From contig NZ_AUNB01000002.1 of NCBI RefSeq assembly GCF_000714545.1, forward strand, positions 1-64,000: DNA of 64,000 nt, in the 5' to 3' direction. Of the stretch, positions 27,471-35,817 are shown one piece after another. Below the pieces are notes generated by a model that worked only from the letters and a program-made list of their open reading frames with translations, did no database searches and was not told where the DNA came from. The translations under genes were made by a program, and so were the position numbers. Position 1 is the first letter of the stretch. Each line of letters starts with the position of its first letter. Source of the stretch: Thioclava indica. Lineage in GTDB: Bacteria; Pseudomonadota; Alphaproteobacteria; Rhodobacterales; Rhodobacteraceae.

Positions 27471-28732
27471 GCGGGGATCTCGGCGAAACTGGCGCGGAGT
27501 TGGTCGATCAGGAAGTCGACCTCTTGGCGCGAAAAAACCAGTGGCGGGCGGATTTTCAGGATGTGCTGGGCGCGCCCCACACGCCCCATCAGAACATGAC
27601 GGTTGCGCATCGCCTCGACGATTTGCCCGGCCTCAGCGCTGGCAGGTTGCCCGTCGCGCGCCAGTTCAATCGCGGCGAACAGGCCAAGGCCCCGCGTGTC
27701 GGCGATCAACGGATGTTCGATGCTGCGCAGCCCCTGCAACAGATAGGCCCCGATCTCGGCGGCGTTTTGTTGAAGCTCTTCGTCGTCGATCACCTGCAAC
27801 ACCGCCATTGCCGCAGCACATGACACCGGATTGCCGCCGAAGGTGTTGAAATAACCGAACGCCTCGCGAAAGGCGGCCATCACATCGGCGCGCGCGACCA
27901 CGCCAGCCACCGGATGCCCGTTGCCCATCGGCTTGCCCAAAGTGACCACATCGGGGGCGAAGCCCAGCCAGTCATGGCCCCAGAAATGACTGCCGATACG
28001 TCCGAAACCGGGCTGCACCTCATCCGCGATGATCAAGCCGCCGGCTTGCCGGATGATTTCGACGGTCGGATTGAGGAAACCGGGGGTGACGCCGGGCATC
28101 CCTTCATTGGCGAAGATCGGACAGAGCATGAACCCCGCGAATCCATGCCCCGAGGTCTCTAGTTCAGCGATGGCTTGCGCGACATTTGCGGCGAAGGCTC
28201 GCGGTTGTGCGTCCAGCGAGCCACCTAGCGGCGCAAGGCTGTCAGGCGCAGGCACGCGGCGGATATGATCGGGCCAGCCTCCGATTGGTGGGCGTCGGGT
28301 GGAGAGATGCGCGACCGCCGTGGTGTTGCCGTGATAGGTGTTGTCGGTGGCGATGAAACCACGCTTGCCCGTCACCGCCTGAGCCATGCGCAGGGCCACG
28401 TCATTGGCCTCGGACCCGGTGCAGGTCATCAGCAGTTGGTTGAGCCCGTGGTCAAGCCGCGCCACGAGCGCCTCGCCGTAATCGAGAATCCCCTCATGCA
28501 GGTAGCGCGTGTGGGTGTTGAGCGTCGCGGCCTGATCGGCAATCGCACGCACCACGCGCGGGTGGCAATGCCCGACATGAGCGACGTTGTTATAAGCGTC
28601 GAGATAGCGCTGGTCCTGCGCGTCCCACAGATATGCACCCGCGCCGCGCGTGATATGCACCGGTTGCTCGTAGAAGGTCGGCACGTTGGGGCCAAGAAGG
28701 CGCGCGCGCCGCGCCATCAACTCATTCTCCAT
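27467..28732 (-). CDS. Class III PLP-dependent enzyme (aminotransferase or phospho-lyase)
   Basis: A 421-residue fold-type I PLP enzyme of the class III aminotransferase family. Visible are CTGSEANDVALRMA (phosphate binding), IADEVQPGFGRIG (aspartate to the pyridine nitrogen) and the Schiff-base lysine in TLGKPMGNGHPVAG. The overall look, including the N-terminal YLDAYNNVAHVGHCHPRVV, is close to the AGXT2L group, which contains ethanolamine-phosphate and 5-phosphohydroxylysine phospho-lyases as well as true transaminases. The neighbouring APH kinase supports a phospho-lyase. Start ATG at 28732 has GGAAAGG upstream and lies 11 bp inside the end of arfB. Confidence 0.82.
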   Translation of the reverse strand: MENELMARRARLLGPNVPTFYEQPVHITRGAGAYLWDAQDQRYLDAYNNVAHVGHCHPRVVRAIADQAATLNTHTRYLHEGILDYGEALVARLDHGLNQLLMTCTGSEANDVALRMAQAVTGKRGFIATDNTYHGNTTAVAHLSTRRPPIGGWPDHIRRVPAPDSLAPLGGSLDAQPRAFAANVAQAIAELETSGHGFAGFMLCPIFANEGMPGVTPGFLNPTVEIIRQAGGLIIADEVQPGFGRIGSHFWGHDWLGFAPDVVTLGKPMGNGHPVAGVVARADVMAAFREAFGYFNTFGGNPVSCAAAMAVLQVIDDEELQQNAAEIGAYLLQGLRSIEHPLIADTRGLGLFAAIELARDGQPASAEAGQIVEAMRNRHVLMGRVGRAQHILKIRPPLVFSRQEVDFLIDQLRASFAEIPA

Positions 28733-29144
28733 CGTCAACCTTTCCGCGCATCGCCTTGACCTCGCCACGGATCGTCTTTGCCTTGAGCCGACGACGTTGG
28801 CTGCCCTTCGTCGGTTTGGTCGCGATCCGGCGTTTGGGGCGCTCGCAAGCCTTACGGATCATCTCGGCCAGCCGCTCACGCGCGATCTCGCGGTTGCGCG
28901 CCTGAGACCGCGTGTCTTGCACCTGCAACAGCAGCGCGCCCTCCAGCGTCCATTTGCGCCCGGCCTGTCGTTTCAAACGGGCCTTCACGGCAGGTGGAAG
29001 ATTAGGCGACCGCTCGGCTTCGAATCGCAATTCGACAGCAGTCGAGACCTTATTCACATTCTGACCACCCGGCCCTTGGGCGCGGGTGAAGCTCTCGACG
29101 AGTTCCCAGTCTTCGATGGTGATTTGATCGTTTATACGCAACAT
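28722..29144 (-). CDS. arfB: Alternative ribosome-rescue factor ArfB
   Basis: A 140-residue peptidyl-tRNA hydrolase that frees ribosomes stalled on mRNAs lacking a stop codon. It has the catalytic GGQ in AQGPGGQNVNKVSTAVELRF and a very basic C-terminal tail (KPTKGSQRRRLKAKTIRGE) of the kind that enters the empty mRNA channel. Its 3' end overlaps the PLP enzyme gene by 11 bp. Confidence 0.95.
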   Translation of the reverse strand: MLRINDQITIEDWELVESFTRAQGPGGQNVNKVSTAVELRFEAERSPNLPPAVKARLKRQAGRKWTLEGALLLQVQDTRSQARNREIARERLAEMIRKACERPKRRIATKPTKGSQRRRLKAKTIRGEVKAMRGKVDDGE

Positions 29145-29169
29145 GACGCCAAGCTAGCGCGTGGCGGGG

Positions 29170-29242
29170 AAAACGAAACCCCTTGGGCTTCCTCTTGATC
29201 GAAATATCCCGGGGGGCGCGCTAGCGCGGGGGCAGCGCCCCC
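29170..29242. repeat. GC-rich hairpins resembling the 20401 palindrome
   Basis: The 105 bp between mtaB's end and arfB's start hold GGGGGC-AGC-GCCCCC (29228-29242) and, on the minus strand, the words GGGATATTT and GATCAAGAGGAAG. These recall GGGAGTATTT and GATGAAAG at 20401-20490. The hairpin can terminate arfB-direction or mtaB transcription. Confidence 0.4.
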
Positions 29243-29249
29243 TGCTTGA

Positions 29250-30551
29250 CTACAATTTATCGCCCTCCGGCGATGGGGGCAGCGCACCTTCCTCGGCTTG
29301 CAAACGCGTACCGTCATGCCCGGAGATCCGCACGCGCATCAATGTGCCCTCTGCCTGATCACTGCCGAAAGCCACCTCGGCGAAGTCTTCGGTGCGGGCC
29401 ATGCGCGGGCCTTCGGTCAGCACGACATGCTCGCGCCCGATTTGCGCGTCCAGATGGGTCGTTAGCGCGGCCTGACCTTTGGCACGCAGGCGCGCCGCAC
29501 GCTCTTTGATCGCAGGGCCTTTGACGGCGGGCATCCGCGCGGCTGGGGTGCCTTGGCGGGCGGAATAGGGAAAGACATGCAGGAAGGTCAGCCCGCAGTC
29601 ATCCACCAGCTTCAGCGAGTTCTGAAACATCGCCTCATCCTCGGTCGGGAAGCCTGCGATGATATCGGCGCCGAACACGATGCCGGGGCGTAGTTTGCGA
29701 GCCTCTTCGCAAAAGGCAATCGCATCGTCGCGCAGGTGGCGGCGTTTCATCCGCTTGAGAATCATATCATCGCCATGTTGCAAGGATAGGTGCAGATGCG
29801 GCATCAGCCGGGGCTCGGTGGCGATGGCCAACATCAGGTTTTCATCGGCCTCAATCGAATCAATCGAGCTGATCCGCAGCCGCGCCAGGTCGGGCACCAG
29901 CCGCAGGATGCGCATGACCAGATCGCCCAAGCGCGGCTCGCCCGGCAGGTCGGCGCCCCAAGAGGTCAGATCGACCCCGGTCAGCACCACCTCGTTAAAG
30001 CCGCGATCCACGAGGCGCTTGATCTGCTCGACCACGACACCCGCAGGCACCGAGCGCGAATTGCCCCGCCCAAAGGGGATGATACAAAACGTGCAGCGGT
30101 GATCGCAGCCGTTTTGCACCTGAACATAGGCGCGATGGCGGCCAAACCCGTCGATCAGATGGCCTGCGGTTTCGCGCACGGACATGATGTCATCAACCAT
30201 CACGCGCTCGGTCTCGCCGATGAAATCGGGGCCTCTCGGGGCCAGCTGAGCCCAGGTGTCGGCCTGCATCTTCTCGTGATTGCCGATGACGCGCGTGACT
30301 TCGGCCATAGCGGCGAAGGTTTCGGGTTCAGTCTGCGCGGCGCAGCCCGTCACAATCACCGGCACATCGGGGTTTTCCCGCGCCAGCCGACGGATTTCCT
30401 GTTTTGCTTTGCGCACCGCCTCGGCGGTGACGGCGCAGGTGTTAACCACGACCGCGCCTTCAAGGCCCGCCTGCGCGGCCAGCTCTTTCATCGCCTCGGT
30501 CTCATAGGCGTTGAGCCGACAGCCGAGCGTCGAGAAAACCGGCGGCTTCAT
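29250..30551 (-). CDS. mtaB: tRNA t6A37 methylthiotransferase
   Basis: A 433-residue radical-SAM enzyme that adds a methylthio group to N6-threonylcarbamoyladenosine at tRNA position 37. The N-terminal UPF0004 domain begins with [15 protein letters not shown] and has cysteines in NTCAVTAEA and [10 protein letters not shown]. The radical-SAM motif is [17 protein letters not shown], and a C-terminal TRAM-like part closes the protein. The LGCRLN beginning distinguishes MtaB from MiaB. Its ATG overlaps the dapF stop (ATGA). Confidence 0.94.
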   Translation of the reverse strand: MKPPVFSTLGCRLNAYETEAMKELAAQAGLEGAVVVNTCAVTAEAVRKAKQEIRRLARENPDVPVIVTGCAAQTEPETFAAMAEVTRVIGNHEKMQADTWAQLAPRGPDFIGETERVMVDDIMSVRETAGHLIDGFGRHRAYVQVQNGCDHRCTFCIIPFGRGNSRSVPAGVVVEQIKRLVDRGFNEVVLTGVDLTSWGADLPGEPRLGDLVMRILRLVPDLARLRISSIDSIEADENLMLAIATEPRLMPHLHLSLQHGDDMILKRMKRRHLRDDAIAFCEEARKLRPGIVFGADIIAGFPTEDEAMFQNSLKLVDDCGLTFLHVFPYSARQGTPAARMPAVKGPAIKERAARLRAKGQAALTTHLDAQIGREHVVLTEGPRMARTEDFAEVAFGSDQAEGTLMRVRISGHDGTRLQAEEGALPPSPEGDKL

Positions 30552-31384
30552 AGCGTGGCCAGAAAGTCGGGGGTGAGGGTCGCGTCAAAGACATGCGCGA
30601 CCGGTCCGGTCATCCAGACGCCATCCTCGCGCCAGTCGATTTCCAATTGTCCACCATCGACATCGACCAAAACGTGCTTGCCCGTCAGCCCGCGCAGGTT
30701 CGCGGCGACGGCGGTGGCGCAGGTGCCTGATCCGCAGGCTAGGGTGATTCCCGCGCCGCGCTCCCAGACGCGCATGCGCAGGTGGTCGGGGCCAATCAGC
30801 GCGGCAAATTCGACATTGGTGCGCTCGGGGAACATCGGGTCGTGTTCAATTACGGGGCCAAGGCCGGCAACATCGACCGTCTCGGCATCCGCGACGAAGA
30901 AAATGCAATGCGGATTGCCCATGCCCACCGCGATCGGATCTCCGTCAAGCGGCAGATGCGCCGGATCGGCCGAGGCCGCGAGGGGAATCAGCGTCGCCTC
31001 AAGAATCGGCGCGCCCATATTCACCGAGACCAGCCCATCCGTACGTCGCAGCGCCGCAAGCTGGCCCCGTTCTGTCGTCAGCGTGACCTGATCGCGCCCC
31101 AGCTGGCGCATCATGTAATCACTGACGCAGCGGGTGGCATTGCCACACGCACCCGCGCGGGACCCGTCCGAGTTCCAGAAATCCAGCGTAAAATCCGTGC
31201 CTTGCCCGGGGCGGATCACCGCCAGCTGGTCAAATCCCACACCGCGATGACGATCCCCCAAGGCGCGCGCCAGCGCAGGCGTGACCGGATCGGCCCCCTC
31301 GCGGGCGTCGATCACGACGAAGTCATTGCCAAGCCCGTGCATTTTCATGAAAGGCAGATCAGCGGTGTTTTGCGTGTTGTTCAT
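30548..31384 (-). CDS. dapF: Diaminopimelate epimerase
   Basis: Converts LL- to meso-diaminopimelate for lysine and peptidoglycan. The 278-residue protein has both catalytic cysteines, in [16 protein letters not shown] and [12 protein letters not shown], and an N terminus [15 protein letters not shown]. The open frame reaches 31459, but the ATG at 31384 fits the family length. The first gene of a dapF-mtaB pair. It lies 106 bp from the tRNA-Lys gene and is divergent from it. Confidence 0.96.
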   Translation of the reverse strand: MNNTQNTADLPFMKMHGLGNDFVVIDAREGADPVTPALARALGDRHRGVGFDQLAVIRPGQGTDFTLDFWNSDGSRAGACGNATRCVSDYMMRQLGRDQVTLTTERGQLAALRRTDGLVSVNMGAPILEATLIPLAASADPAHLPLDGDPIAVGMGNPHCIFFVADAETVDVAGLGPVIEHDPMFPERTNVEFAALIGPDHLRMRVWERGAGITLACGSGTCATAVAANLRGLTGKHVLVDVDGGQLEIDWREDGVWMTGPVAHVFDATLTPDFLATL

Positions 31385-31490
31385 GGCGCGCGATATACGC
31401 CCGCGCCAAGGTTTTTTCCAGACATGCAATTTTTGCGAGTTTTTGGCCTTGACCCCCATGGCCGGGGTTTATAGAGAAACGCCCTGTGAT

Positions 31491-31566
31491 GGGCCGTTAG
31501 CTCAGTTGGTAGAGCAACTGACTTTTAATCAGTAGGTCGTTGGTTCGAACCCAACACGGCTCACCA
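31491..31566 (+). tRNA. tRNA-Lys (anticodon UUU)
   Basis: Complete cloverleaf of 76 nt with CCA encoded. Acceptor GGGCCGT pairs with ACGGCTC (one G-T pair); the D arm starts GCTCAGTTGGTAGAGC; the anticodon stem ACTGA/TCAGT encloses loop CTTTTAA with anticodon TTT; and the T arm contains GGTTCGAACC. It reads AAA and AAG. A short hairpin follows, then a gene-poor stretch and a phage-type cassette. Confidence 0.97.
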
Positions 31567-31572
31567 TCACAC

Positions 31573-31589
31573 CCCTTGTTTTCCAAGGG
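31573..31589 (+). terminator. Hairpin just after tRNA-Lys
   Basis: CCCTTG-TTTTC-CAAGGG, a 6-bp stem starting 7 bp after the CCA end. It is probably a weak terminator or processing signal. No T tract follows. Confidence 0.4.
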
Positions 31590-32006
31590 TTGCGCGATGT
31601 CTGGCTATCGACGCCAACCGCGCCCGCCGTTCCCGAAAGCAATACAGAAGCAAATGTGCGCCAATTCTAGCGTCGCGGTTTGCAGTGCGGGGTAGCGCTT
31701 GGGGACGAACGATTCGTCTCTGGCAGTAACTCTTGGCAATCGCCGTAAAGTTCTATGGTTTCAGAGATGTATTTGCCGCGTCATTCGCCTTGAGCTTACG
31801 ATTATGGAGCTCCCGTTTGACAGTGCATTCAACGTCAGAGGAGAGCGGATATCGGTTTTACTTGCGGCTTGGCCTTTCACCCGATGATCTGATTGAGGCT
31901 GCAAACACCCCTTGCAACGGCGAATAAGGAAGCATCGTTGATGGGTAAGCCTTCACTATAGGAGGGTTCACGGTTGAACCCATCCTACAGACCCGAAACC
32001 CTGACC
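31590..32006. other. Gene-poor stretch between tRNA-Lys and the phage-type cassette
   Basis: About 400 bp without a recognisable gene. Two overlapping plus-strand frames of about 62-64 codons (31699-31887 and 31733-31927) have no good start or known family and are probably chance. A near-perfect hairpin GGGTTCA-CGGT-TGAACCC with flanking AGGA/TCCT occupies 31959-31987, probably terminating the minus-strand cassette. No copy of the tRNA 3' end was found, so no attachment site is called. Confidence 0.45.
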
Positions 32007-32324
32007 CTAAAACTCGGCCACGAGGTCATGCAAACCCTCGGGGATCATGGGCCAGTCTGGCGCGATCTCCTCAGAAATCGCATGTCGTGCCGTGCTCAAC
32101 ATGGCTGAAATCCACTGTTGCGCACTACGGAAGGTTTCCATCTGCTCGGTGGTCAGTGCGCCGATGATTGCGGCGCTTTGAATGTTGGCCATCGTGTTTG
32201 CATCGAGAATTGCCGCGATACGTGTCGCGCAGGCGTCCTTGATCGCACGTGCGCGCATCGCCTTAGCTTCGGTCGCCTTTGCGTCAGCCGTCACCAGCTT
32301 GCTCATATCCATTTCAATGCTCAT
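32007..32324 (-). CDS. Small protein of a phage tail-fibre cassette
   Basis: A 105-residue protein with a predicted long helical centre (residues about 15-85, rich in Ala and charged residues) and an end GLHDLVAEF preceded by DWPMIPEG. No family was recognised with certainty. Size and place after a tail-fibre-like gene suggest a tail-fibre assembly or accessory protein. Its ATG overlaps the stop of the upstream 104-residue gene in an ATGA, so the two are coupled. Confidence 0.55.
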   Translation of the reverse strand: MSIEMDMSKLVTADAKATEAKAMRARAIKDACATRIAAILDANTMANIQSAAIIGALTTEQMETFRSAQQWISAMLSTARHAISEEIAPDWPMIPEGLHDLVAEF

Positions 32325-32635
32325 GCGGTGATCTCCTCAAGCTGATAAGGTGGCAGCATGATCGGCCCGTCTTGGATGACGGTGATCGGCTGCGGAAAGC
32401 GGGTTTCATCGGGCGCATTCGCCCCGCATGGCAGCGCAATGGTCAAGCTCAACTCGCCATCATTGCGGCTGATCGGCCCGACGATCCAGTCAGACGCCAC
32501 TGCCTCAGCAGGCAGGCTTGCGCCGTCGGGAATGGCCGATAGATCAAGCGTTTCGCCGTTGAACATCAGCGTTTCGCCTGCGCAGGACAGTGTCAAAGGC
32601 GTGTCCGCGCGGCGGGGGGATAAAGCGAGTTTCAT
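32321..32635 (-). CDS. Small accessory protein of the phage-type cassette
   Basis: A 104-residue acidic protein beginning MKLALSPRRADTPLTLS and containing SLPAEAVASDWIVGPISR; it ends with a Leu-Pro-Pro-Tyr element. Similar small proteins occur next to tail-fibre genes in Rhodobacterales prophages by general recall, but no function is known. The ATG at 32635 has AAGGAG 7 bp upstream, so it is chosen over the open frame to 32668. Lies 10 bp after the DUF2793 gene. Confidence 0.55.
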   Translation of the reverse strand: MKLALSPRRADTPLTLSCAGETLMFNGETLDLSAIPDGASLPAEAVASDWIVGPISRNDGELSLTIALPCGANAPDETRFPQPITVIQDGPIMLPPYQLEEITA

Positions 32636-32645
32636 GGCGATCTCC

Positions 32646-33971
32646 TTAATACCAGCGGCCAATTGCATATAAATCTAGCGAAAAGGTTCCGCTTTGCGGA
32701 ATGGGGTTGCGAACATTCCAGGAGTCCACGTTTCTCCCGTAAGCGTTTGTTTTCCCGCCATACCATGCTGTTGCGGCAGCTGAGCTGAACTCTCGAATGG
32801 ACGCAGAGCCGAACGGAGGTAACGCGAAAATTGCGGGCATTGGATACGTCACGTTCAGTCCTGGCCCAAAATCATGGTCAATCGTGGCGGTGCAAATTTG
32901 AGTGCCATCGGCAAAGCGAACATATTTTCCGTTCGCGTTTGATCCCCGTTCAAGCACGGCGCCCGTCGGGATGCCGCTTGATTGAGCCACCGTGCCGACG
33001 ACATTTGATTGATCGTAAATCTGCGCCCATGCGCCCCACGTGCCCGCGGTGCAAGTTCGATGCCATCGCCCATCTGCGCCACTCGTTTTCCAGACGATTT
33101 GTTGCAGCGTGCCATTGCCAAACTGCTGGACATCGACTTGGCCATAGGTCGCCGCGAAGGGAAGGGAGGCTACATTGACGCTCGACGGAGAGAAATTCCA
33201 ACGACCGGCTGGCGTATCGAGTGCATCAATATCTGTAATTTCCGGACTATACCCAACGTCCGTCTGGCCCAATCCAAAGGCGCCTACGGTCATCAGCCGC
33301 CCTACCGTCGCATCGGCTGCGTCGCTCTGCACTGCAGCCCCGCTAAGCTGACCGTTCTGTGCGTCGACCCGCAATGCCTCGGTCCAAGCGCTTCCATCGT
33401 CGGATACCTTGATGTGAAAGTCGTTATCGCCCGACAGGCCCATCTCTGCATGGCCCGCCCAGTCGCTTTGATACAAAAGCGAGGCCGTGTCGGTGTCGCT
33501 CGCCTTGTTAAGCTTGAGCTGATGGCCTGCCCCGGCATGGGTAAACAGCGATGCCTCGGATGCCACCGCAAGCCGGTTGGTCGCATCCCAATCGGTGCCA
33601 ATCCCCAGCCCATCCAGGCTTTGCAGCGTCGTGGCAATTTCCTGCCATTCTCCGTCCACGAAGATACACTGAATCGCGGTGTTCAAATCCCAAGCATACC
33701 AGCCCTCTTGGGGTGCAATGAAAAGCCACTCAAAGCCGGTCCATTGCGCCAGCATCCCGCCTTTTCCCGCCCAATCACCCTGCGGCACGGCAGCCAAGGC
33801 ATGAACCGGCCCGGCCTCGGGCACGGCTGGCGGGATCGTCGCCCCCCGCGCCACCAGCACCAATTGGGTCAAAACATCGAGCCGCCGAAGCGCCTCGTTA
33901 TAGGTGACGTGTTTCTGCGCCTGACTAGGCAGCATATAAGGCAGATCGAGACGTACGGAACTGTCCGACAT
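32646..33971 (-). CDS. DUF2793-type phage tail fibre or spike protein
   Basis: A 441-residue protein. The N-terminal part (residues about 7-110) matches the DUF2793 pattern: DLPYMLPSQAQKHVTYNEAL, then GWYAWDLNTAIQCIFVDGEW. A pyocin-knob-like part follows (WHRTCTAGTWGAWAQIYDQ), then a receptor-binding-type C terminus rich in aromatics and ending FSLDLYAIGRWY. Such proteins decorate phage or gene-transfer-agent particles and bind the host surface. No capsid, portal or terminase gene is in the window, so it may be a detached remnant or a stored module. It probably has its own promoter upstream. Confidence 0.78.
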   Translation of the reverse strand: MSDSSVRLDLPYMLPSQAQKHVTYNEALRRLDVLTQLVLVARGATIPPAVPEAGPVHALAAVPQGDWAGKGGMLAQWTGFEWLFIAPQEGWYAWDLNTAIQCIFVDGEWQEIATTLQSLDGLGIGTDWDATNRLAVASEASLFTHAGAGHQLKLNKASDTDTASLLYQSDWAGHAEMGLSGDNDFHIKVSDDGSAWTEALRVDAQNGQLSGAAVQSDAADATVGRLMTVGAFGLGQTDVGYSPEITDIDALDTPAGRWNFSPSSVNVASLPFAATYGQVDVQQFGNGTLQQIVWKTSGADGRWHRTCTAGTWGAWAQIYDQSNVVGTVAQSSGIPTGAVLERGSNANGKYVRFADGTQICTATIDHDFGPGLNVTYPMPAIFALPPFGSASIREFSSAAATAWYGGKTNAYGRNVDSWNVRNPIPQSGTFSLDLYAIGRWY

Positions 33972-34116
33972 GAGAGTTGGCCTCTTGCACTGTTAACAAT
34001 TCAGCACTTTATGAGGCAAATTTATCAACAAATTCTGGGGCGTCCGCCCGTCTCGGTCATAGTTCCTTAATCAATACCGCAAGATCTCCCTGCGTCTTGC
34101 TGCCAAGCACGCAAAC

Positions 34117-35436
34117 CTAGCGCGCCATATCAGGCCGCCCGATGGAGCTATACCCCTCGAACCCCGCATTGCGCGCGTCCTCCGCACTGTAAACGTTGCG
34201 CAAATCTGCCATGCGCGGCGTTTTCATCCCGCCCGCGATACGGGTCAGGTCAAGCGCGCGGAACTCGTTCCATTCTGTCAGGATTACGATCAGATCACTG
34301 TGTTCGCTGGCCGCATAAGGATCATCAAGCCACTCGACGCCGGGCAAAAGATGCTCGCCTTCATGGCGTCCCTGCGGATCAACAACGCGCACCTTGGCGC
34401 CGCCGCCCAGCAGCGCAGGCACCACGGTCAAGCTTGGCGCATCGCGCATATCGTCGGTGTTGGGCTTGAACGTCACGCCCATGATCGCAATCGTTTTGCC
34501 ATTGAACGAGCCGTCACACAGATCCAGCAGCTTATCGACCATCCGGCGTTTGACCTGCTCGTTGATCGCGATCACCGCCTCGGTAATCATCATCGGCGAG
34601 GCGTTTTCCTGACCGATCCGCGCCAGTGCCTTGGTATCTTTAGGGAAACACGAGCCGCCATAGCCCGGCCCGGCATGCAGGAAATTCTTGCCAATCCGGT
34701 TGTCCAAACCCATCCCCTTGGCGACCTGCTTCACATCCGCGCCGACTTTTTCGCATAGCGCGGCAATCTCGTTGATGAAGGTGATCTTTGTCGCGAGAAA
34801 TGCGTTTGCGGCGTATTTGATCATCTCAGCCGATTCCAGATCCGTCACGACAATCGGGAATTCACGCAAATAAAGCGGGCGATAGATATCCGCCATCACC
34901 TTCGCGGCGCGCTCGGTCTCGACGCCAACAACAACGCGGTCCGGCTTCATAAAATCATCAATCGCCGCGCCTTCGCGCAGGAATTCAGGGTTTGAGGCGA
35001 CGTCGAAATCCAGCTCGGGGGTGGTCTGGGTCATTACCTCACGCACCTTGCGGTTTGTTCCAACCGGCACAGTCGATTTCGTCACGACAACGATGTAATC
35101 CTTGGCCGCCTTCGCCACCTCTTGCGCCGCCGCCATCACATAAGTCAGATCCGCATGGCCATCGCCTCGACGCGTCGGAGTGCCCACAGCGATAAACACC
35201 GCCTCGGCGCCTTCCATCGCTTCAGTCAGATCCAACGTGAATCGCAAACGTCCCGCCTCCACGTTGCGCATCATCAACTGATCGAGGCCGGGCTCAAAGA
35301 TCGGCACCTTGCCACTGTTCAGCATGTCGATCTTGCGTGCGTCTTTGTCGACACACACCACATCATGCCCGAAATCCGAGAAACACACGCCAGAGACAAG
35401 CCCGACATAGCCGGTTCCAATGACAACAATCCGCAT
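34117..35436 (-). CDS. ugd: UDP-glucose 6-dehydrogenase
   Basis: Oxidises UDP-glucose to UDP-glucuronate with two NAD. The 439-residue protein starts with the NAD motif VIGTGYVGLVSGVCFSDFGHD, has VTKSTVPVGT and the substrate region SNPEFLREGAAIDDF, and the catalytic cysteine in GPGYGGSCFPKDT. UDP-glucuronate feeds capsular or exopolysaccharide. It is the first gene of the polysaccharide region and has GAGGG upstream of the ATG. A GDP-mannose dehydrogenase is possible but the sequence fits Ugd better. Confidence 0.93.
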   Translation of the reverse strand: MRIVVIGTGYVGLVSGVCFSDFGHDVVCVDKDARKIDMLNSGKVPIFEPGLDQLMMRNVEAGRLRFTLDLTEAMEGAEAVFIAVGTPTRRGDGHADLTYVMAAAQEVAKAAKDYIVVVTKSTVPVGTNRKVREVMTQTTPELDFDVASNPEFLREGAAIDDFMKPDRVVVGVETERAAKVMADIYRPLYLREFPIVVTDLESAEMIKYAANAFLATKITFINEIAALCEKVGADVKQVAKGMGLDNRIGKNFLHAGPGYGGSCFPKDTKALARIGQENASPMMITEAVIAINEQVKRRMVDKLLDLCDGSFNGKTIAIMGVTFKPNTDDMRDAPSLTVVPALLGGGAKVRVVDPQGRHEGEHLLPGVEWLDDPYAASEHSDLIVILTEWNEFRALDLTRIAGGMKTPRMADLRNVYSAEDARNAGFEGYSSIGRPDMAR

Positions 35437-35817
35437 AACAATCCCTCGTCTTTCAAACTGGCGAAACGCTGGTGCGTTTTCGAACCGGACGGCTGTTTTA
35501 TAACCGCCGTTTATACGATGTCCATTCTTCTAGAGCATCCGCGCGGGGCTGGCGACGCACAGTGGCGACGCGACGACAGTCAATCCTGTAGCCTAGGCGT
35601 GTCCTCGGTATCGCTCTTGTTGCGTGCGGCAGCTTTCCACGTATCGTCCAGACGGACTCTGGGTCTGGTTGCGTCACCCATCCCTATAGTAGTAATGCGT
35701 ATTCTATTGATCCCGTAAAAGGCGAGCGGTATGAACAAATGAGGCAGGCTCTATGGCTTTCTGGGCCACCATTGGGACGCCGCTGATCGTGGCGAGACAA
35801 AACAGGACACCGACCCC
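35437..35817. promoter_or_regulatory. Divergent intergenic region between ugd and the sulfotransferase gene
   Basis: 380 bp without a gene, probably holding promoters for ugd (minus) and for the sulfotransferase-glfT2-like pair (plus). Small inverted repeats are present, such as ACGGC/GCCGT at about 35509-35530 and CCAGAC/GTCTGG near 35648-35670. No recognisable operator was identified. Confidence 0.4.

Noticed and set aside
29790-31091. Plus-strand open frame of 433 codons
   Set aside because: Antisense to mtaB and dapF, both with clear catalytic motifs.
31699-31927. Two overlapping frames of about 62-64 codons after tRNA-Lys
   Set aside because: No good start or ribosome site and no family signature. 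The region was kept only as a gene-poor stretch.
31491-32006. Integration attachment site at the tRNA-Lys 3' end
   Set aside because: No second copy of the tRNA 3' sequence and no integrase were found in the window, so no att site is called.
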